64,000 nucleotides of DNA from Marinomonas colpomeniae (GTDB taxonomy: Bacteria; Pseudomonadota; Gammaproteobacteria; Pseudomonadales; Marinomonadaceae). Shown here in pieces: positions 26,355 through 35,769 of this stretch (position 1 is the first letter of the stretch; each line of letters starts with the position of its first letter). Below the pieces are notes generated by a model. The model was not told the DNA's origin, ran no database searches, and saw nothing but the letters and a program-made list of their open reading frames with translations. The position numbers and the translations under genes were made by a program. The stretch is taken from positions 640,136 to 704,135 of the forward strand of contig NZ_JACYFC010000001.1 in assembly GCF_014803385.1 (NCBI RefSeq), read 5' to 3'.

Positions 26355-28355
26355 ATGACTCGTTGGGTATTCAAAGTTTCTTGTTTGCTATTGAGCCTAA
26401 CGGTGGTAGAAGCGGAGAGCGTATTTTCTCAAGATCTATTGTCTGACTTAGGTGAATATGATGGGTTTTCTAATACCATTCCCGTTGTTATTACCCCTTC
26501 AAAGATCCCTCAAGCCAGAGTAGATGTTTCGTCTACCCTATCCGTTTTAGATGGCGATTTTATCCGTCGAATCAATATGCAATATGTTGAAGACCTTTTG
26601 CAGTTTGTTCCAGGTTTCGCGGTTATTCCTTACCACTCATCCAGTCAAAAAATTGTGTCTTATCATGGCACTGAATTTGATCACTATCGTCGTATTCAGG
26701 TATTGGTTAACGGTCGTTCTGTATACAGTGCTGGTTTAGCTCGTGTTGAATGGGCGACTCTTCCTCTAAATATTGAAGACGTTTCACGTGTTGAAGTGAA
26801 CCGCGGTCCAAATGCAGCAAGTTATGGTATTAATTCTTTTTTTGCAGTAGTGAATATCATTACACGTTCACCATTAGAAACCTTAGGGAATAGCATTAGT
26901 GCTTATTCCGGAACACGAGGGGAGTATCGTTTATATGGCCAGCATAGTGGCTTGAATGGTGACTGGAGTTATAGAGCCTCAGCATCGACTAATTCCGTTA
27001 GCGGCTTCGATGAAGACGCCAGCGGTAATGAAAGGCATGATGGGCACAAAGCTGAAATGGGTAATGTATTTATTCAAAGAGAAACGGCAACAAGTTTTTT
27101 TGATTTGGATATAGGTGCCAGTTATGTAAAAGACAATGTTGAGCCTTCCTACTACAGCTCAGGTTCTTATGACACAAATAACCCTGTCGAAATTATTGAT
27201 CGAGAGCATATTAAAATAGGTTACTCTCAACAAGTTTCAGCAAACCATGAATTGAAAGTGCAATATTATTACGACCAATCTGACTCGAATGAGCAGCATG
27301 ATGTAGTACTAAGTAACAGTTTCTATAATCTACTCTTTAATGCTTCAGTATCGGGTGATGTTTATGATTCTTATGACGTTGATTTGTTAGAAGAGCGACA
27401 CGATATTGAACTACAAAGTACGTGGAGAGCATCAGATGAACTGCGTTTGATTTCTGCAGCAGGTTATCGCTGGGATTCGGCAACGTCGGAACATTATTTA
27501 TCTGGAAAGGCGAGTGATGAAGTTTTTCGTTTGTCTTCGAATATAGAATACAGAGTTGATAATAGCTGGGTAATTAATACTGGTGCAATGCTGGAGCATA
27601 GCGAAATAAGCGATACTTTTTTGTCTCCTAAGCTTGGCGTGACTTATAAATTATCCGAACAGGAATCTGTCCGTTTTAATGTATCAAAAGCGGTTCGTAC
27701 TCCTGATTTGTCAGATCAGTATTTCAATTGGCATTATGTATTATCTAATGGTGAAAGCTCGACAACAACCTATGCAGAAAATGGTGAAGAAGAAGAAAAG
27801 ATCACCTCTTATGAGTTAGGTTATTACCATTATTGGCCATCACAAGCGTTGTCGATGGACATAAAGCTTTACCATGATGAAGTCCAAGACATGGTATTAA
27901 GTAGAAAACAATTCACTGCAATTGGCTCCTCTGACGCTTCGATAGAAGAAGGTGTAACAGAAGATGTCGACATCAATGGTGTTGAAGTTGAATTTGATTG
28001 GCGATTTGAGTCTGGCGTAATGACTCGTTTCACCTATGCTTATCAAGACACCCAAACGGAAAACAATAAACTACTTAAAACAACGACACCTATTATGATG
28101 TCTTTTTTCTATAGCATGCCACTAACGGAGAAGTGGTTCTACCAAGGTTATTATTTGTATGCCAATAAATTGGGCGGAAATGATTACAAATTATTCAATA
28201 CTTGGCTGTCTTATAACGTGTCTTTGGGAGGGTATTCGAAAGCGACATTTGGGGTAGGTGTAGAGGCTCGTTTGGATGATAACGCATTAGTCTCTACGCA
28301 TAATAACTTGGCTGAAGATGCTTTTGGTTATGTCTTCACCAATGTTACTTTTTAA
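26355..28355 (+). CDS. TonB-dependent outer-membrane receptor
   Basis: TonB-dependent receptor, 666 residues. Signal peptide about 1-25, then a plug domain about 45-170 with VLVNGRSVYS and RVEVNRGPNAASYG blocks typical of plugs, and a 22-strand barrel ending in a C-terminal phenylalanine (NVTF). The plug resembles the vitamin B12/catecholate group, but the ligand cannot be assigned. Starts 5 bp after pheA and is followed 17 bp later by a lone periplasmic binding protein, so all three may share a transcript. No Fur box is visible because there is no room for a promoter directly upstream. Confidence 0.9.
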   Translation: MTRWVFKVSCLLLSLTVVEAESVFSQDLLSDLGEYDGFSNTIPVVITPSKIPQARVDVSSTLSVLDGDFIRRINMQYVEDLLQFVPGFAVIPYHSSSQKIVSYHGTEFDHYRRIQVLVNGRSVYSAGLARVEWATLPLNIEDVSRVEVNRGPNAASYGINSFFAVVNIITRSPLETLGNSISAYSGTRGEYRLYGQHSGLNGDWSYRASASTNSVSGFDEDASGNERHDGHKAEMGNVFIQRETATSFFDLDIGASYVKDNVEPSYYSSGSYDTNNPVEIIDREHIKIGYSQQVSANHELKVQYYYDQSDSNEQHDVVLSNSFYNLLFNASVSGDVYDSYDVDLLEERHDIELQSTWRASDELRLISAAGYRWDSATSEHYLSGKASDEVFRLSSNIEYRVDNSWVINTGAMLEHSEISDTFLSPKLGVTYKLSEQESVRFNVSKAVRTPDLSDQYFNWHYVLSNGESSTTTYAENGEEEEKITSYELGYYHYWPSQALSMDIKLYHDEVQDMVLSRKQFTAIGSSDASIEEGVTEDVDINGVEVEFDWRFESGVMTRFTYAYQDTQTENNKLLKTTTPIMMSFFYSMPLTEKWFYQGYYLYANKLGGNDYKLFNTWLSYNVSLGGYSKATFGVGVEARLDDNALVSTHNNLAEDAFGYVFTNVTF

Positions 28356-28372
28356 CTTGGATAACTAAATAC

Positions 28373-29278
28373 GTGAAAAGGATTTTGTTTTTTTTATTTT
28401 GGATGCTGATGTCGACAAATGCGTCGGCGTCTATTTATGTTGTCCATGATACTGCTGAGAGCTCAGTACGTTCTTTGACGTTCCAACTTTCTAAATTGTT
28501 AACGATACAAACTCCACTTATCTCCGTTCGAAACTCATTTTTCAAGTTACGCCTCACCGAGCTTAACTATCAGGATGTGATTGTAACTGTTGGTGTTGAT
28601 AGCTTTCGCCATGTTTGTAGTTACGATTCTAAAGGCATCGTCATTGCCATGTTCATAGGTAAAGAGGAATATTTAGAAGCTCAAAAAACGTGCTCTATAC
28701 CAAGCAGTGGTGTTTTTTCAGGGGCGCCTTTAGATAAACGTTTAGATTTACTCGCTTCAATTTGGCCGGATAAAAAACCGCTAGCAATACTCTATAGTGA
28801 TTATGTTTTTGTCGACGAGAAAAAAATGGAAATCGAAGCAGCAAAGTTCGGATTTAAATTACAATTTCTAAAGACAGAGGCAAATCGATTATCTGTTTTG
28901 AAATCAGTTAACTTTATATTGGAAGAGTCCGAGTTGATTCTCGCATTTGTGGACAGTGAGTTGTATAAAAATGGGGTGGCACAAGACATTCTCAAACTGT
29001 TGTTTCATAAGCAGCAAGTGATGGTTGGGCCTTCTGCTGCTTTTGTTCGTGCAGGTTCGTTATTTGCCATTCATTCTGATAGTAAATCTAAGCTCAAATC
29101 CTTAGTGGAACGTCTTGAGTATTGGCTACTAAAAGGTGAATTGATACCAGCAGATTATCCAGACTCTTTACGAGTTAGTTTTAATCCTTATGTGATTCGC
29201 TCTCACGGTATCGTTCTACCTTCTGCATCATATCTAAAAGATAAATATGATCTTTGCTCAGAAGCGCAATGTAGCTGA
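28373..29278 (+). CDS. Putative ABC-type substrate-binding protein (orphan)
   Basis: Exported protein of 301 residues with a signal peptide ending near NASA (residue 20). Its alpha/beta pattern resembles the uncharacterised ABC substrate-binding family (COG2984/PF04392-like), with two Rossmann-like halves (VIVTVGVDSF and LAILYSDYVF segments). GTG start at 28373. No permease or ATPase lies nearby. The tight spacing behind the TonB receptor suggests the two act on the same ligand, in uptake or as a periplasmic sensor. Assignment is moderate. Confidence 0.65.
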   Translation: MKRILFFLFWMLMSTNASASIYVVHDTAESSVRSLTFQLSKLLTIQTPLISVRNSFFKLRLTELNYQDVIVTVGVDSFRHVCSYDSKGIVIAMFIGKEEYLEAQKTCSIPSSGVFSGAPLDKRLDLLASIWPDKKPLAILYSDYVFVDEKKMEIEAAKFGFKLQFLKTEANRLSVLKSVNFILEESELILAFVDSELYKNGVAQDILKLLFHKQQVMVGPSAAFVRAGSLFAIHSDSKSKLKSLVERLEYWLLKGELIPADYPDSLRVSFNPYVIRSHGIVLPSASYLKDKYDLCSEAQCS

Positions 29279-29343
29279 TATATCGCTCTTAGCGTTTATC
29301 CGAGCACACAGAAAATCCAATTCTTAATCTACCATCCATAGTG

Positions 29344-30108
29344 TTATTGCAAAAAACGTCTTACAAGGCTAGTAAAAGGAAGTGGCTTTTCAGCGTGTAG
29401 CCAATGGCCTGTTCCCGGTATTATTTTGAAGCTTGCTTGTGGGAAAGCCGTCATGATGCTTTGTTGATAATCTGCCACAATATAATCTGATTTTTCTCCT
29501 TTGATAAACAGCGTTGGTATTGTCACTGGCTGTTCAATAAGAGGCTTTTTTAAAATAGTGTCGTAACTGTTAGCTATGTTGTCTACCGACAAAGACAGCT
29601 TATAAGTGCCTTGTTCATCGCGAACAAGGTTTTTGAGTAAAAACTGCCTAATACCTAGAATTGGTTCGTATTGGCTTAATATTGTATCTGCTTCTTTTCT
29701 TGAGGCGATTGTCTCTTTATCTATGGCCTTTAAACCTTCTAATATTTGAGTGTGGCTTGGCTGATAATCGACAGGTGCAATATCGGCGACAATAAGCTTT
29801 TCTATTTTTGAGGGCGTTGCAATGGCTGCCATTTGCATGGCCACTTTCCCTCCCATTGAATGACCTAAAAGATAAAAATTGTTTATTTTATTAGAGCTTG
29901 CCCAATTTAAAATAGCTTGAGCCATTTTTGGGTAGCTTGCGTCAGTCATGCTGTCTGACTGGCCGTGATTAGGCAGGTCGATACAATACACGTTAAAATT
30001 TTCAGATAGGCTTTGTGCAATAGAGTGCCAATTATCTGCATTACCAAATAAACCATGAATGATAATAAGGTTAGGACCTGAGGAACTATATTGCTTTGCG
30101 TGTATCAT
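29344..30108 (-). CDS. Alpha/beta-hydrolase, YbfF-type esterase
   Basis: Cytoplasmic alpha/beta-hydrolase of 254 residues, closest to esterase YbfF. The oxyanion block HGLFGNADNW is at about 19-28, the nucleophile elbow GHSMGG near 102-107, and the catalytic His in TGHWLHAEKP near the C-terminus. YbfF hydrolyses acyl-CoA and short esters in vitro. Single gene, converging with the TonB/binding-protein genes. Confidence 0.85.
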   Translation of the reverse strand: MIHAKQYSSSGPNLIIIHGLFGNADNWHSIAQSLSENFNVYCIDLPNHGQSDSMTDASYPKMAQAILNWASSNKINNFYLLGHSMGGKVAMQMAAIATPSKIEKLIVADIAPVDYQPSHTQILEGLKAIDKETIASRKEADTILSQYEPILGIRQFLLKNLVRDEQGTYKLSLSVDNIANSYDTILKKPLIEQPVTIPTLFIKGEKSDYIVADYQQSIMTAFPQASFKIIPGTGHWLHAEKPLPFTSLVRRFLQ

Positions 30109-30215
30109 ATTAACCTTATATCAATAGATTGGTTTTAAGTGAACGAATATTAAAATCCATTGTAGCAAGCCAATAGCGGCTTCGTCATTCTTGATAAGTG
30201 AGAGTTTTTTTATTT

Positions 30216-30821
30216 ATGTTAGACCCATTTTTTATTAAACAACTTAAAACACCATTGCGAAATGTGGCGATGAAACTGGATGCGGTGGGCATCAAAGCCA
30301 ACCATATTACCTTCTTTGGTTTCGTAATGGGTATGTTAGCTGTGCCTTCTTTAAGCCAAGAATATTATGGGTTGGCTGTGATTTTTATTATTATCAACAG
30401 ATTGATGGATGGTTTAGACGGCGCCGTGGCGAGGGTGCAAGGACCAACAGATCTAGGTGGTTACCTTGATATCACGTTAGATTTCATTTTTTATTCAGCG
30501 GTTATTTTTGGCTTTGCATTGGCAAATCCTGCTGACAATGCTTTAGCAGCAAGCTTTGTGATTTTCTCTTTTATGGGTACAGGAAGTAGCTTTTTGGCTT
30601 TTGCCATCATGGCGGAAAAGCGCAACATTAAAAGCTTGGATTACGGTGGTAAATCTTTATATTTTATTGGTGGCTTAGCTGAAGGTGCAGAAACCATTGC
30701 GTTTCTGATATTGATTTGTCTAGTGCCAGCGCACTTTGCTTTGTTGGCCTATATCTTCGGGACTGTGTGTTGGGTAACAACTGCGACCCGTATTTATGCC
30801 GCTTATCGGACGTTGAAGTAG
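30216..30821 (+). CDS. CDP-alcohol phosphatidyltransferase
   Basis: Integral membrane CDP-alcohol phosphotransferase of about 201 residues with some five to six helices. The full signature DG-x2-AR-x8-G-x3-D-x3-D is visible as DGAVARVQGPTDLGGYLDITLD. Paralogs make phosphatidylglycerol phosphate, phosphatidylserine or phosphatidylinositol phosphate, and I cannot pick the acceptor. The ATG at 30216 is preferred to the GTG at 30198, but the ribosome site is weak. Confidence 0.82.
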   Translation: MLDPFFIKQLKTPLRNVAMKLDAVGIKANHITFFGFVMGMLAVPSLSQEYYGLAVIFIIINRLMDGLDGAVARVQGPTDLGGYLDITLDFIFYSAVIFGFALANPADNALAASFVIFSFMGTGSSFLAFAIMAEKRNIKSLDYGGKSLYFIGGLAEGAETIAFLILICLVPAHFALLAYIFGTVCWVTTATRIYAAYRTLK

Positions 30822-30867
30822 AAAAAACCATTAATTAGGTAGCTAAATAATTAAGAAATGCCTTCTT

Positions 30868-31116
30868 TTATAAAAACTGTATCTCAATATCGCTTTTCAC
30901 AATGGCACAACATGCCAGTAAATAACCGCTTTGTACCCAAGCTAGTGGCTCAAACGGGTAGCTCACATTTCCCCATAACAACTTGATTGAACATGAAGAG
31001 CAATAGCCTTCGCGGCATTGGTATTCCACATGAATGCCTGCTCGTTCAAGTTGAACCAATAAAGGTTCATCTTCCGTCACAAGAATCTGTTTTTTTCCCA
31101 ACAACACGCGATGCAT
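30868..31116 (-). CDS. yfaE: YfaE-type [2Fe-2S] ferredoxin for ribonucleotide reductase upkeep
   Basis: Small plant-type ferredoxin, 82 residues from the ATG at 31116. The cluster ligands are in CREGYCSSC and a later CC near the C-terminus. In E. coli YfaE rebuilds the diferric-tyrosyl cofactor of NrdB. It sits directly after nrdB, as in E. coli. A longer frame starts at 31161 and would overlap nrdB by 17 nt. The shorter form matches E. coli YfaE length and N-terminus. Confidence 0.88.
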   Translation of the reverse strand: MHRVLLGKKQILVTEDEPLLVQLERAGIHVEYQCREGYCSSCSIKLLWGNVSYPFEPLAWVQSGYLLACCAIVKSDIEIQFL

Positions 31117-31144
31117 TTGTTCTTTTTTTTGCGAGATGTCTTGC

Positions 31145-32278
31145 TTAGAGGTCAAAGTCATCGAAGTCTGAGTCGTCTAAACTATTATCTGTTTGCCCAA
31201 CAAGGTAGGAGCTTATCTCTGCTTCTTGTGGCGCAACTTGAACGTTGTCGCTGACTAGCCAAGCGTTAATCCAAGGTATCGGGTTGTGCTTGGTCTCGAA
31301 GTGAGTATCTAGGCCAACAGCCTGCATACGAACATTGGTAATGTACTCCACATACTGACCTAAGATTTGTGCGTTTAGGCCGATCATAGAGCCGTCTTTG
31401 AATAAGTAGGTTGCCCATTCTTTTTCTTGCTCAGCGGCTTCTATAAAGATGTTACGCACGTCGTCTTTGCATTCTTCTGCAATGATGGCCATTTCTGGGT
31501 CATCTTTACCAGATGCCATTAAATTCATCATGTGCTGAGTGCCTGTCAAATGAAGCGCTTCATCGCGGGCAATCAATTTGATTATTTTCGCGTTGCCTTC
31601 CATTAATGTGCGTTCAGCAAAGCCAAAGCTACAGGCAAAACTGACATAAAAACGCACAGCTTCTAATACGTTAACGGATGCAACGGTTAGGTAGAGGGCT
31701 TTTTTCAGTTTAGGCATGGTGATTTCAACATCACCTTTGCCTGGTACATTAAAGGTACCAAATCCCATGGTGTTATACAGATTCACCATTTCAATCAAAT
31801 TGTCGTAATATTTTGAAACACTGTCTGCTCGTTTGGTGATTTCTTCATTTGTCACAATATCATCAAAGATCAATGTTGGATCGTTGACGATATTACGAAT
31901 AATATGAGTGTAAGATCGACTATGGATGGTCTCACTAAATGACCAAGTTTCAATCCATGTTTCTAATTCAGGTAAAGATACGATAGGTAAAAGCGCAACA
32001 TTAGGAGAGCGACCTTGGACACTGTCTAGTAGTGTTTGGTATTTTAGATTGCTCAAGAAAATGTGTTGTTCATGTTCTTCTAATCGTTGGAAGTCTTTTC
32101 TATCGTTTGATAGATCTACTTCTTCTGGACGCCAAAAGAAGGAAAGTTGTTTTTCGATCAATTTTTCAAAAATAGGGTGCTTTTGCTGATCGTAACGAGC
32201 TACGTTGACGTTCTCACCAAAGAACATAGGCTCTTTCATACTGTCGAATTTTTTACGGTTGAACGTCGAGTAACTCAT
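31145..32278 (-). CDS. nrdB: Class Ia ribonucleotide reductase beta subunit
   Basis: NrdB, 377 residues, carries the diiron-tyrosyl radical cofactor. D85, E116 and H119 match iron ligands, and Y123 matches the radical Tyr122 of E. coli (SETIHSRSY). Later ligands fall in the EAVRFYVSF and [12 protein letters not shown] regions. The C-terminus ends in an acidic DDFDL-type tail that docks NrdA. Encoded between nrdA and yfaE; the 139-bp gap to nrdA holds a strong hairpin. Confidence 0.95.
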   Translation of the reverse strand: MSYSTFNRKKFDSMKEPMFFGENVNVARYDQQKHPIFEKLIEKQLSFFWRPEEVDLSNDRKDFQRLEEHEQHIFLSNLKYQTLLDSVQGRSPNVALLPIVSLPELETWIETWSFSETIHSRSYTHIIRNIVNDPTLIFDDIVTNEEITKRADSVSKYYDNLIEMVNLYNTMGFGTFNVPGKGDVEITMPKLKKALYLTVASVNVLEAVRFYVSFACSFGFAERTLMEGNAKIIKLIARDEALHLTGTQHMMNLMASGKDDPEMAIIAEECKDDVRNIFIEAAEQEKEWATYLFKDGSMIGLNAQILGQYVEYITNVRMQAVGLDTHFETKHNPIPWINAWLVSDNVQVAPQEAEISSYLVGQTDNSLDDSDFDDFDL

Positions 32279-32370
32279 TTTTTGGGTATATCCTCTAATC
32301 CGTAAAGCATAAACAGTAGTGAAAATGCTTTAGGTATTAATTCAGTGTAATAACGTAGTTTGAGCATCAA

Positions 32371-32407
32371 TAGTAACTAGCCTCAACAATGATGAGGCTA
32401 GTTACTA
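32371..32407 (-). promoter_or_regulatory. Intercistronic hairpin between nrdA and nrdB
   Basis: A perfect 15-bp inverted repeat (32371-32385 with 32393-32407, loop 7 nt) starts about 10 bp after the nrdA stop. No U-run follows on the minus strand, so it is more likely a processing or stability element, or a leaky terminator, than a full stop. Confidence 0.65.
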
Positions 32408-32417
32408 TTTAATATGG

Positions 32418-34682
32418 CTAGATTTTACAAGCACCACCTGCACAATCATCCATGTCTTCTTGTTTATCATCTGCACCGTCACGAGTGTTGTGATAGTACA
32501 AAGTTTTAACACCGAGTTTATAAGCTGTTAAAAGGTCTTTTAGAATCACTTTCATTGGTACTTTTTGTGACTCGAATTTCTGTGGGTCATAGTTAGTGTT
32601 GGCCGAGATAGCTTGGTCAACAAACTTCTGCATGATGCCGACTAATTGTAAGTAGCCGTCATTCGATGGGATGGTCCACAATAATTCATAGTTATCTTTT
32701 AGTTTTTCAAACTCAGGAACAACCTGCTTCAAAATTCCGTCTTTGCTGGCTTTAACAGAAACAAAACCACGAGGTGGTTCAATACCATTGGTTGCGTTAC
32801 TGATCTGAGAAGAGGTTTCTGATGGCATAAGTGCCGTCAATGTCGAGTTACGTAGACCGTGTTCGACAATCTCAGTACGCAAAGTTTCCCAGTCGTAATA
32901 CAGTGTTGAAGGACAAATGTTATCGATTTCTTTTTTGTAGCTATCGATTGGCAAAATGCCTTTCGAGTACGTTGTTTCATTGAACGCTAAACAAGGGCCA
33001 AATTCTTTCGACAGTTTATTAGACGCTTTTAGCAAGAAGTATTGAATGGCTTCAAAGGTCTTGTGAGTCAATTCGTTAGCACTGCCATCTGAATACTTAA
33101 CGCCATTTTTCGCTAAATAATACGCGTAGTTAATAACACCAACACCTAAGGTGCGACGCAATTCAGTCGCACGTTGAGCCGCAGGGATTGGATAGTTTTG
33201 ATAATCCAATAGGCTGTCTAGCGCACGAACGATCAATTCTGCTAATTCTTCCAGTTCACTCAGATCTTCTAGTGCGCCTAAGTTGAAAGCAGATAAAGTA
33301 CAAAGGGCAATTTCACCTTCAGAGTCATTTATGCTGTTTAGAGGTTTAGTCGGAAGTGCAATCTCTAAACACAAGTTACTTTGTTTAACTGGCGCTACTT
33401 TAGGATCAAATGGGCTGTGAGTATTACAGTGATCGACGTTTTGAAGGTAAATACGACCTGTACTAGCTCGCTCGGAAGCGAACAAGGTAAACAGCTCAGT
33501 TGCTTTAATCGTTTGCTTACGGATCGAATCATCTTGCTCATATAGGGTGTATAAGCGATCGAATTCTTCTTGATCGGCGAAGAATGCGTCATAAAGACCA
33601 GGAACGTCAGATGGGCTGAATAAGGTGATATTGCCGCCTTTAATCAAACGTTGGTACATCAAGCGGTTGAACTGCACTCCGTAATCTAAATGACGAACAC
33701 GGTTCTCTTCAACACCACGGTTGTTCTTAAGCACCAATAGGCTTTCAACTTCCAAATGCCAGATTGGGTAGAAAACAGTTGCTGCACCACCACGAACACC
33801 GCCTTGAGAACAGCTTTTAACGGCTGTTTGGAAGTGTTTGTAGAATGGAATGCAACCAGTGTGGAAAGCTTCGCCGCCACGTATTGTGCTGCCAAGAGCT
33901 CGAATGGCACCCGCATTTACGCCAATGCCTGCACGTTGACTTACGTATTTAACGATGGCGCTGGATGTAGCGTTAATAGAGTCTAACGAGTCACCACATT
34001 CGATCAATACACAACTACTGAACTGACGAGTTGGTGTACGAATACCAGACATGATTGGCGTCGGTAACGAAATTTTGAATTGAGACACTGCATCGTAAAA
34101 GCGACGAATTAAATTCAAACGTTCTTTCTTGTCGTATTTAGCAAATAAGCAAGCGGCGACTAAAATGTAAATAAACTGCGGGCTTTCATAGATCTCGCCT
34201 GTTACACGGTTTTGAACTAAGTACTTGCCTTCAAGTTGTTTAACAGCCGCATAAGAGAAGTTCATGTCACGAGAATGATCAATTACATCGTTTAACTGGT
34301 CGAAGTCTTCTTTGGTGTAATCTTCAAGCAAATGATCATCGTAACGTTTTTGTTGAACTAGGTTTTTTACATGATCGTAAATATGTGGTGGTTCGAAATC
34401 ACCGAAGGCTTTCTTACGTAAGTGGAAAATCGCCAAACGTGCTGCCAAGTATTGATAATCTGGAGTGTTTTCAGAGATTAAATCAGCTGCAGACTTAATG
34501 AGTGTTTCGTGAATGTCAGTCGTTCGAATCCCTTCAAAAAACTGAATTTGTGCTTTTAATTCCACTTGGGAAACAGACACATTGTCTAAGCCTTCAGCGG
34601 CCCACGTGATGACTTTATGTATCTTTTCCAGATTGATACTTTCAGTCTTTCCATTACGCTTAGTAACTGTGAGAGTGCTCAT
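32418..34682 (-). CDS. nrdA: Class Ia ribonucleotide reductase alpha subunit
   Basis: NrdA, about 754 residues, reduces ribonucleoside diphosphates to deoxy forms. An N-terminal ATP-cone (about 1-95, starting TVTKRNGKTE) gives dATP control. The catalytic barrel has the expected cysteine pattern (FSSCVLIECGDS, SNLCLEIALP). The C-terminus CAGGACKI holds the redox-shuttle cysteines. Starts at 34682 with GGGAAG seven bases upstream; an ATG at 34697 is in frame but lacks a site. Two NrdR-type boxes lie upstream. Confidence 0.95.
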   Translation of the reverse strand: MSTLTVTKRNGKTESINLEKIHKVITWAAEGLDNVSVSQVELKAQIQFFEGIRTTDIHETLIKSAADLISENTPDYQYLAARLAIFHLRKKAFGDFEPPHIYDHVKNLVQQKRYDDHLLEDYTKEDFDQLNDVIDHSRDMNFSYAAVKQLEGKYLVQNRVTGEIYESPQFIYILVAACLFAKYDKKERLNLIRRFYDAVSQFKISLPTPIMSGIRTPTRQFSSCVLIECGDSLDSINATSSAIVKYVSQRAGIGVNAGAIRALGSTIRGGEAFHTGCIPFYKHFQTAVKSCSQGGVRGGAATVFYPIWHLEVESLLVLKNNRGVEENRVRHLDYGVQFNRLMYQRLIKGGNITLFSPSDVPGLYDAFFADQEEFDRLYTLYEQDDSIRKQTIKATELFTLFASERASTGRIYLQNVDHCNTHSPFDPKVAPVKQSNLCLEIALPTKPLNSINDSEGEIALCTLSAFNLGALEDLSELEELAELIVRALDSLLDYQNYPIPAAQRATELRRTLGVGVINYAYYLAKNGVKYSDGSANELTHKTFEAIQYFLLKASNKLSKEFGPCLAFNETTYSKGILPIDSYKKEIDNICPSTLYYDWETLRTEIVEHGLRNSTLTALMPSETSSQISNATNGIEPPRGFVSVKASKDGILKQVVPEFEKLKDNYELLWTIPSNDGYLQLVGIMQKFVDQAISANTNYDPQKFESQKVPMKVILKDLLTAYKLGVKTLYYHNTRDGADDKQEDMDDCAGGACKI

Positions 34683-34703
34683 GCCATAACTTCCCATTAG
34701 TGC

Positions 34704-34709
34704 ATTATA
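34704..34709 (-). promoter_or_regulatory. Candidate -10 element of nrdA
   Basis: Perfect TATAAT on the minus strand, 22 bp from the nrdA ATG. The -35 position is poor (ATATAG) and overlaps the proximal NrdR-like box, as expected for a repressed promoter. Confidence 0.4.
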
Positions 34710-34721
34710 AAAAGAGGTGAT

Positions 34722-34769
34722 TTACTCTATATAGTGTGTCGTCTTAAACAAAAACACTATATGTAGTGT
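34722..34769. promoter_or_regulatory. Pair of NrdR boxes upstream of nrdA
   Basis: ACACTATATGTAGTGT at 34754-34769 fits the NrdR consensus almost perfectly. A second, weaker copy TTACTCTATATAGTGT lies at 34722-34737. Starts are 32 bp apart, near three helical turns, the usual NrdR arrangement. NrdR represses ribonucleotide reductase genes in response to dATP/ATP. The 34683-34996 spacer holds no gene. Confidence 0.82.
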
Positions 34770-34996
34770 CTTACTGTGAATCTGGAACGAACAATAGTGT
34801 GCATTTAGATGAAAATCAAGGCTTGAAAATCGATCAAAAATGCGAAACAAAAAAAGCCTAAGTGGTCACTTACTTTGTTTGCCTCATAAATCATAAACTT
34901 TGCAATAGGCAAGATAGGAAAGGGTATTTTTGTCTATTTATTTTTATTTTTCCTAGAGAACAGTAAAACAAAATAGTGCACGACAATTGACCAGTA

Positions 34997-35746
34997 TTAA
35001 AGCGTAAGCACCATTTTAAACCCAGCAACGAGTGCGAATAAAAAAACTTGATGTACAAGATAAATTGGTAAAGCGTAACGTCCCATAAATGCCAAAATGT
35101 GGCTTAAAGCATGTTCAGGTATTGGCCATTTTTGACAATTTAAATAACCAAACAAAGGGCCTATTAAAACAACGCCAATCCATGGAAACGGAAAGACGAT
35201 GTCGAGCGTTCTTTGTGGAAGGTCAAGATAGTTGGTGATCATGACAAATGCACCTGGGAACACTAGCAAGTCAGTGAGGTGGTAAGCTGCGACTATGCTT
35301 GCACCTATAGAAGCTGATACAAGTGGCCATTTGGCTAATGGTCTGGTGATCAACGAGGCTACAAATATAAAATGCAAAATACCAAAGAAGATCCACTGAT
35401 CTGGTGTTGCTATATAAGTTGCCAATGAAATAACGACTGCAGCGAAAAACAGTCTGGCATCACGCTTCCAAAATGCTCGATAGCTTCCTTTAGAGAGAGT
35501 GTTTTCAGCTAATGTATTTTTTTTGAAGGTTAGGTAGGTCGACCAACCAATGGCGGTCATAAATAGCGTTAGAATAAGGCTACGGAAATACACCCAGAAA
35601 GGGTCGTAAATGGAATATTCCATGAAACCGAAATTACGTAAATCCCAGCAGAAATGGAATACAATCATTAATAGAACGCCTAAGCCACGGTAAGCGTCTA
35701 AAAAATTACTGCGTTTTACTAACGCATCAATTGAGGAAGGTTGCAT
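34997..35746 (-). CDS. DUF1624 / heparan-alpha-glucosaminide N-acetyltransferase-like membrane protein
   Basis: Polytopic membrane protein of 249 residues with about seven hydrophobic helices. The N-terminal block FLDAYRGLGVLLMIVFHFCW is typical of DUF1624 and related acyltransferase-3-like proteins. The conserved RG and FHF/D residues suggest acyl transfer across the inner membrane, but no substrate is known. Divergent from alkB by 23 bp. Function inferred from family only. Confidence 0.75.
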   Translation of the reverse strand: MQPSSIDALVKRSNFLDAYRGLGVLLMIVFHFCWDLRNFGFMEYSIYDPFWVYFRSLILTLFMTAIGWSTYLTFKKNTLAENTLSKGSYRAFWKRDARLFFAAVVISLATYIATPDQWIFFGILHFIFVASLITRPLAKWPLVSASIGASIVAAYHLTDLLVFPGAFVMITNYLDLPQRTLDIVFPFPWIGVVLIGPLFGYLNCQKWPIPEHALSHILAFMGRYALPIYLVHQVFLFALVAGFKMVLTL

Positions 35747-35769
35747 TGAGATCCAAGGTAAATAGTTGA

